A DNA stretch of 9,446 bases, taken from the NCBI GenBank assembly GCA_049520215.1, contig JBEKPZ010000294.1:1-9446 (forward strand), in the 5' to 3' direction. This DNA is from Bog-159 sp049520215. Its GTDB lineage: Bacteria > Acidobacteriota > Terriglobia > Bryobacterales > Bryobacteraceae. Positions 5,522 to 9,446 of this stretch are shown here, piece by piece. A program made the position numbers and the translations under genes. A model generated the notes under the pieces. It saw only the letters and a list, made by a program, of their open reading frames with translations, did not search any database and was not told the DNA's origin. Position 1 is the first letter of the stretch. Each line of letters opens with the position of its first letter.

Positions 5522-6040
5522 TTACTCCAGATGGGCCAAGTCCTTTTCTATCTGTTCGCGATACTTAGCCAGTTCGGAATCGTCCGGAACCGGTCCAATT
5601 TCGGCGATGGGATGGGGCTTCCGGTAGCGCCGCATAAACCACCAGATGAGCGCCAGACCAGGCACAATCAACAGATACGGAACGAGCCAGCCATAAGCGC
5701 TGGGATCGCCGCGATACACGGCGGGCCCGTATTCGGCGACGAACTGGTCGATGATGGCTTTGTCGGTCTCTCCGGCAGCCTGTAACTTGGCGATCTTCTC
5801 CTTGGCGGGCTTCGAAAAGCTGCACTCCAGCATGGCGCAGGTGGCCACGGTATCCTTGCAGCCGCATTGGCAGCCGATATGGGCGGCCACGCGGCGGACG
5901 TCCACGCTGGGTTTTTCCGCGACCGTTTGGGCGACGGCGACGGCGCACGCGGCCAGGACCACGATCAGCAGCCGGTAGCGTACTGAGCCGCGCACGTCAG
6001 TAAGCGGAGTCTTGGGCTGCCTATTTCGGAACTTCCGCAT
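5522..6040 (-). CDS. ccmH: CcmH/NrfF-family cytochrome c maturation protein with CxCxC cluster
   Basis: The 172-residue product has a hydrophobic export segment at 22-38 (YRLLIVVLAACAVAVAQ), then a periplasmic helical domain with cysteines C57, C59, C61, C68 and C73 (HIGCQCGCKDTVATCAMLEC), and KIAKLQAAGETDKAIIDQFV, typical of the CcmH N-terminal three-helix fold. A second membrane helix follows at about 122-139 and a charged cytoplasmic tail at the end. Classical CcmH uses LRCxxC to keep the apocytochrome CxxCH reduced and present it to CcmF. Here the motif is CxCxC with two further cysteines, a variant I associate with acidobacterial and deltaproteobacterial CcmH-like proteins. The ATG at 6040 lies inside the ccmF 3' end (20-base overlap) with AAGGA just upstream. 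Residues 13-20 (LTDVRGSV) are encoded by a repeat. Confidence 0.85.
   Translation of the reverse strand: MRKFRNRQPKTPLTDVRGSVRYRLLIVVLAACAVAVAQTVAEKPSVDVRRVAAHIGCQCGCKDTVATCAMLECSFSKPAKEKIAKLQAAGETDKAIIDQFVAEYGPAVYRGDPSAYGWLVPYLLIVPGLALIWWFMRRYRKPHPIAEIGPVPDDSELAKYREQIEKDLAHLE
5983..6004. repeat. Dispersed-type repeat CTnnCTGACGnnCGnGGCTC, copy 2
   Basis: The minus strand reads CTTACTGACGTGCGCGGCTC, matching the inverse-oriented copy at 4070-4091 at CTnnCTGACGnnCGnGGCTC. It lies inside the ccmH-like reading frame between the start codon and the hydrophobic signal, adding the peptide LTDVRGSV without breaking the frame. Confidence 0.6.
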
Positions 6041-8033
6041 ATTTCCTTGTAATCCCGACTACTTCGGTGCGGGCGTATTGCATCTTCACTTTGCTGGGGA
6101 CCAGGCACACCAGCGTGCCGCCGATCAGCACCAGGCCTCCGATCCAGATCCAGGAAACCAGCGGGAAAACGTAAGCTTGAATGACCGCGCGGACGCCGTC
6201 GTCGGACATGCCGCCGAAGTTCAGATACAGATCTTCGTTGAGGCGGGGGCGCACCCCCACTTCCGAAGTACCCTGGCGGCTGGCTTTATAGAAACGCTTT
6301 TCGGGTTCCAGCGTGCCGATGATATCGCCATCGCGCATGACGTCCACATTGGCGCGATGCCAACTGTAAACGTCGTTTTCGCCTTCTTTCAGGTCCACCA
6401 TTTTCAGATCGTAGCGCCCCAGCTTCAAGGTATCGCCAACGCTCATTTCCTTCACGTCGGACTTATTGAAAGCCGCTCCGGTAAAGCCGATGAATATGAG
6501 CACGATACCCATGTGAACCAGGTATCCGCCGTAGCGGCGCGTGTTGCGATGGGTCAGCTCCACGGTGGCGCGCAGCAGGTTCATATTGTTCTTAGCGGCG
6601 ATGGCGCGGCCGCCTTTGTAGAACTCCATCAGCACGGTGAGCGCCACGAAGAGGCAGAAGCCGAAGGAAATGAGCGCGTAGAAGCCGCGTGCGCCGGCGG
6701 CCAGCAGCACGCCAACCAGAACCAGCGACGCAACCCCCGGCCACAGGAAGTTCCGGCGCAGGCTTTCCGATGATGTGCGGCGCCAGGCGAACAACGGACC
6801 GACTCCGGTGAGGATCAGAAGGAACAGCCCGATGGGGATCATGAGCTTGTTGAACCAGACCGCATCGAGGCTGATCTTCTCGCCGGATACCGCTTCGGAG
6901 ATCACCGGGAACAGAGTGCCCCAGAGCACCGCGAAGCAGCTTGCCAGCAGGATCAGGTTATTGAACAGGAAGCTGGATTCGCGCGAGATCACGCTTTCCA
7001 GTTGGGCTTCGCTCTTGAGGTATTGGAGACGGTCGAGGATCAGGTAAGCAATGCCGGCGATGCAGAGGGCCAGAAACGAGAAACAGTACTTACCGAGGGG
7101 ACTTTGCGCAAAGGCGTGCACCGAACTGACTAACCCGGTGCGGGTGAGCGAGGTACCGAAGATACAAAGCAAGAAGGTGGTGGAGATCAGCACGATGTTC
7201 CAAACCTTCATCATGCCTTTCTTCTCCTGCATCATGACGGAGTGGAGGAAGGCCGTGCCGCTGAGCCAGGGTAGCAGCGAAGCATTCTCGACCGGGTCCC
7301 AGCCCCAGTAGCCGCCCCATCCGAGCACGTGATAGGCCCAAGCCATACCGAGCATCACGCCGGTCGATTGAAAGAGCCAGGTGACTAGAGTCCAGCGCCG
7401 CGTTGTATGAATCCAGGCGTCGCCGGGCTGGCGGGTGATCAGCGATGCGATGGCGAAGGCGAACGGCACCGTGAAACCCACATAGCCGAGGTAGAGCATG
7501 GGCGGGTGGATGGCCATGGCGGGATACTGAAGCAGCGGGTTCAAACCTTGCCCATCCTGGAACGGGACGATGGCGCCTTCCTGCGACAACATCTTGAAGG
7601 GGCTGACCACGAAGTTATTCAGGAGCAGGAAGAAGGTCTGCACGACCATCAGCACGCCGACGACGTAAGGCATCATGTCGCGATGCTTGCGGCGGTTGGT
7701 GAATACCACCACGGCGGAGTAACTGGAGAGCAGCCAGCTCCAGAACAGCAGCGAGCCCTCTTGTCCGCCCCACCAGGCGGCGAACTTATAGAGCAGCGGC
7801 ATGGCGCGGTTACTGTGCTGGACGACATAGGAGAAACGGAAGTCACCCGTGACCAGAGCATAGACCAGGATGCCGGAGCCGATGGTGAGGAGCGCCCAAA
7901 CGGAGTAGACCGCGCGCTCGCCCGAGACAATCAGAAAAGGTTTGTGCCGGATACGGCCGACAACGGAGGCGAGTAAGGCGTAAATAGCGGCGCAAAAAGC
8001 CAGAAGTACAGCCAGCGATGCCACGTTTTCCAT
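6021..8033 (-). CDS. ccmF: Cytochrome c heme lyase subunit CcmF
   Basis: This 670-residue polytopic membrane protein is the core of the heme ligation complex that receives heme from CcmE and joins it to apocytochrome c. The tryptophan-rich motif is WGGYWGWDPVENASLLPW (239-256). Conserved histidines expected as heme ligands are visible: H176 (MAIHPPMLYLG), H264 (FLHSVMMQ), H306 (TGLVSSVHAF) and H507 (YGGYLVHMGI). A large periplasmic beta-rich domain (about 522-615) precedes the last membrane helix, as in other CcmF proteins. Length is in the normal range. The ATG at 8033 has AAAGG eight bases upstream and lies 12 bases after the ccmE stop. Its 3' end overlaps the ccmH-like start by 20 bases. 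Identification is firm. Confidence 0.97.
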   Translation of the reverse strand: MENVASLAVLLAFCAAIYALLASVVGRIRHKPFLIVSGERAVYSVWALLTIGSGILVYALVTGDFRFSYVVQHSNRAMPLLYKFAAWWGGQEGSLLFWSWLLSSYSAVVVFTNRRKHRDMMPYVVGVLMVVQTFFLLLNNFVVSPFKMLSQEGAIVPFQDGQGLNPLLQYPAMAIHPPMLYLGYVGFTVPFAFAIASLITRQPGDAWIHTTRRWTLVTWLFQSTGVMLGMAWAYHVLGWGGYWGWDPVENASLLPWLSGTAFLHSVMMQEKKGMMKVWNIVLISTTFLLCIFGTSLTRTGLVSSVHAFAQSPLGKYCFSFLALCIAGIAYLILDRLQYLKSEAQLESVISRESSFLFNNLILLASCFAVLWGTLFPVISEAVSGEKISLDAVWFNKLMIPIGLFLLILTGVGPLFAWRRTSSESLRRNFLWPGVASLVLVGVLLAAGARGFYALISFGFCLFVALTVLMEFYKGGRAIAAKNNMNLLRATVELTHRNTRRYGGYLVHMGIVLIFIGFTGAAFNKSDVKEMSVGDTLKLGRYDLKMVDLKEGENDVYSWHRANVDVMRDGDIIGTLEPEKRFYKASRQGTSEVGVRPRLNEDLYLNFGGMSDDGVRAVIQAYVFPLVSWIWIGGLVLIGGTLVCLVPSKVKMQYARTEVVGITRKYAEVPK

Positions 8034-8045
8034 GCGTTCGCCTTT

Positions 8046-8480
8046 CTAAGTCGTCTTATTGATAGGGGGCGCCGGGGCGCCGCGCAACTGACCTGGCTTG
8101 GCTTCGTATTTGGAAGCGCATTTGGCCTGAATTTTGCTGGCATGGAAGACGCCATCGTGGCCCATGTGGCCGTCGGCGAGGGCTTGTGCGCCATCGCGGA
8201 ACGTGTCGGGGAGGGGATCGCTGCCGGTGTAGGCCACTTTCAGTTGGGTCTTGTCCTGGGTGAGGGTGAACAAGACCTGCCCCCGAGCGTGTTGGATGGA
8301 GCCGCCCTCGACGTCGCCCGCCACGCGCAGGCGCTCCGAGAAGGCCCGGTCACCCATCTGGCCGACCTCGGCAATGGTTTTGTAGTAGGTTTTGGTTTCG
8401 CTGACACCGGTGCTGGCAAGCCAGACCAGAGCGGCGATCACGACCGCGATGAGCGCGGCGAATTTCCCATATTTTTTCAT
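8046..8480 (-). CDS. ccmE: Heme chaperone CcmE, CxxxY type
   Basis: The 144-residue product has one N-terminal membrane helix (7-24) and a periplasmic OB-fold domain. CcmE carries heme covalently from CcmC to CcmF. Family features include SERLRVAGDVEGGS (48-61), the QVLFTLTQDKTQLKVAYTGSDPLPDTF stretch and the KIQAKCASKYEAK motif near the C-terminus. In classical CcmE the last motif is HxxxY, where the histidine binds heme (His130 in E. coli). Here it is C121-ASK-Y125, the cysteine variant known from Desulfovibrio and archaea. I chose ATG 8480 because AGAGGG lies about five bases upstream; a GTG at 8498 in frame would add six residues. A TATACT promoter-like box ends 20 bases upstream. It is the first gene of module 1, 12 bases before ccmF. 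Confidence 0.93.
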   Translation of the reverse strand: MKKYGKFAALIAVVIAALVWLASTGVSETKTYYKTIAEVGQMGDRAFSERLRVAGDVEGGSIQHARGQVLFTLTQDKTQLKVAYTGSDPLPDTFRDGAQALADGHMGHDGVFHASKIQAKCASKYEAKPGQLRGAPAPPINKTT

Positions 8481-8481
8481 A

Positions 8482-8526
8482 CCGTCCCTCTGAAGCACTA
8501 GTATATCTGAAAGCGCGGCGGATAGC
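8482..8526 (-). promoter_or_regulatory. Putative ccmE promoter/operator, shared with ccmA
   Basis: On the minus strand CGCTTTCAGATATACT (plus 8515-8500) is identical to the sequence before ccmA at 3247-3232. TATACT (8505-8500) sits 20 bases from the ccmE ATG, a fitting place for a -10 box with a short leader carrying AGAGGG. Position 17 further upstream reads CAGCTA, not a recognisable -35. Its location after the multi-hairpin element and the VCBS gene suggests that ccmEF transcription starts here. Confidence 0.6.
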
Positions 8527-8541
8527 TGGGCTCGGTTTAGC

Positions 8542-8630
8542 TGTGGGGCAGGTTGGTAACCTGCAGGCCGATTGTCAATCGGCCGTTCGCGAGCGAAGCT
8601 CGCGCTAGCGGGCGTGGACGCCGCCCCACA
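8542..8630. repeat. Composite multi-hairpin palindromic element, cloverleaf-like
   Basis: An outer stem TGTGGGGC (8542-8549) pairs with GCCCCACA (8623-8630). Four inner hairpins sit between: GCAGGTT/AACCTGC (8548-8564, loop GGT), GGCCGATTG/CAATCGGCC (8566-8584), CGCGAGC/GCTCGCG (8588-8604, loop GAA) and GGCGT/ACGCC (8611-8622). The element begins exactly at the base after the stop of the VCBS gene (TGA 8633-8631) and ends before the ccmE promoter box. It looks like a modular BIME/REP-type dispersed element. It may also act as an mRNA 3' barrier or terminator, but no U-run is seen. Confidence 0.75.
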
Positions 8631-9446
8631 TCAGCGGCCCGTCAGGTTCTCGAACAGGAAGAGGCCGCTCTTGCCGGCCACCACGAAGTCGAGGTGGCCG
8701 GAGCCGTACAGATCGGCGACGGGGATCTGCATGCCGCCCCCGGTGCGCGTGCTGTAGTCCACCACGTGCTTGACCCATTCGATTTTCTTGCCGCCATCCA
8801 GGCGTATGAATTCGTACCAGTAGATGCCCAGCGGCTCGCGCTCGCCGGGATCGTGGCCATTGTGGGCCATGTAGCGCTTGCCGGTGAGCAGGTCCGGTTG
8901 GCCGTCGCCGTTCAGATCGACCAGCGTGAGCGCGTGGGCCTGCGACCAGCTTTCGTCGATGATGTGTTTGGTCCAATGGCCGTCGGCGCCCTGCTCCAGC
9001 CAGAAGATGCCGTAGTTGTGGGCCATGGAAGTGACGATGTCGTTGCGGCCGTCGCCGTTCACGTCGTAGACGTAGATGAAGCCGGTGTCGCCGAGATCGA
9101 AATCGGGATGCCACTTCCAGACGCCGTTGCGCGGATCGGGCGGGGCTTCGAACCAGCCCTTGGGTGTGATGATGTCGTTACGGCCATCGCCGTTCACGTC
9201 GCCCACGCCGATGCCGTGGCCCCAGCTTTTGGGGCTGACAACGTGCTTGACGAACTCGCCGTTTTTGGCTTCGGGCTTTACTTCATACCAGGCCAGCGGC
9301 ACGTTGACGTCGCCGAATTCGGGCAGCACTTCCCGGGCTTTGCCGTCGTTGTCGAGATCCACCAGAAAGGCGAACTCCACGGGCGAGCCGGTCTCGATCA
9401 TGTGTCCCTTCCACTCACCGCCGCCGGGGCCGGGGTTCTCGCTCCA
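8631..9446 (-). CDS. FG-GAP/VCBS repeat beta-propeller protein, 5' end outside window
   Basis: The frame is open to the right edge, so only the last 271 residues are seen; the ATG at 9401 is internal, since the 15 residues before it (WSENPGPGGGEWKGH) continue the repeat pattern. At least five blades carry calcium-binding loops: DLDNDGKARE, DVNGDGRNDI (twice), DLNGDGQPDL and a weaker DLYGSGHLDF. Blades end in aromatic strands such as WFEAP, GIFWLEQ, IYWYE and LFLFEN. This is the integrin-alpha-like propeller common in secreted proteins of soil bacteria, often adhesion or carbohydrate-related; no catalytic domain is visible here. It shares strand with ccm but is separated from ccmE by 150 bases holding a multi-hairpin repeat and a promoter-like box, so it is probably unrelated in function. 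Confidence 0.88.
   Translation of the reverse strand, partial: WSENPGPGGGEWKGHMIETGSPVEFAFLVDLDNDGKAREVLPEFGDVNVPLAWYEVKPEAKNGEFVKHVVSPKSWGHGIGVGDVNGDGRNDIITPKGWFEAPPDPRNGVWKWHPDFDLGDTGFIYVYDVNGDGRNDIVTSMAHNYGIFWLEQGADGHWTKHIIDESWSQAHALTLVDLNGDGQPDLLTGKRYMAHNGHDPGEREPLGIYWYEFIRLDGGKKIEWVKHVVDYSTRTGGGMQIPVADLYGSGHLDFVVAGKSGLFLFENLTGR

Noticed and set aside
6012..6773. 253-codon plus-strand open frame
   Set aside because: It is antisense to ccmF, rich in His/Gln/Ala, and has no recognisable motif.
8060..8080. GGCGCC-rich inverted repeat as ccmE terminator
   Set aside because: It lies in the ccmE coding end (RGAPAP), lacks a T-run and is followed 12 bases after the stop by ccmF, so termination is unlikely.

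Overview
The window reads as a chromosomal segment from a GC-rich, aerobically respiring, Gram-negative-type bacterium, most likely an acidobacterium of the Solibacter/Bryobacter kind. This placement is an inference. It rests on the gene order, the Tat-signal sugar-acid enzyme, the FG-GAP/VCBS repeat protein and the many dispersed palindromic repeats, not on any marker gene. Every gene I can support lies on the minus strand. The long open frames on the plus strand are antisense shadows.

The core is a System I (Ccm) cytochrome c maturation locus split into two modules. Reading 5'->3' on the minus strand, the locus starts after the end of a beta-propeller (FG-GAP/VCBS) protein (9446-8631) and a multi-hairpin repeat (8630-8542). 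Module 1 is ccmE (8480), ccmF (8033), a ccmH-like gene (6040), a membrane zinc-ribbon protein that looks CcmI-like (5521), and an exported, membrane-anchored protein with a carboxypeptidase-regulatory-like domain (5108). Next come a small vapBC-type toxin-antitoxin pair whose toxin gene is frameshifted (3932-3280). Module 2 is ccmA (3166), ccmB (2468), ccmC (1758) and ccmD (1044), closely followed by the 5' part of a Tat-exported enolase-superfamily gene (878-1, cut by the window edge).

How the genes work together: CcmA/B form the ABC ATPase and permease that release holo-CcmE. CcmC/D load heme onto CcmE outside the membrane. CcmF and the CcmH-like protein attach heme to apocytochrome. No ccmG thioredoxin gene is visible here. 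CcmE lacks the classical heme-binding histidine and has CxxxY in its place, and the CcmH-like protein carries a CxCxC cluster instead of LRCxxC. The heme-handling chemistry therefore looks like the atypical branch of System I. The zinc-ribbon and carboxypeptidase-regulatory-like genes are locked into module 1 by zero-gap and ATGA junctions, so they are candidate accessory maturation factors.

Regulation and repeats: a 16-bp identical sequence containing TATACT, inside a 45-bp segment with 34 matching positions, lies just upstream of both ccmA and ccmE. It probably marks two co-regulated transcription starts. At least four kinds of dispersed-looking repeat are woven into the locus, and three of them contribute coding sequence or a stop codon to genes: a signal peptide, an N-terminus, a C-terminal tail and a stop. 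No stretch longer than about 150 bases lacks a gene. I see no tRNA, rRNA, CRISPR array or insertion sequence.
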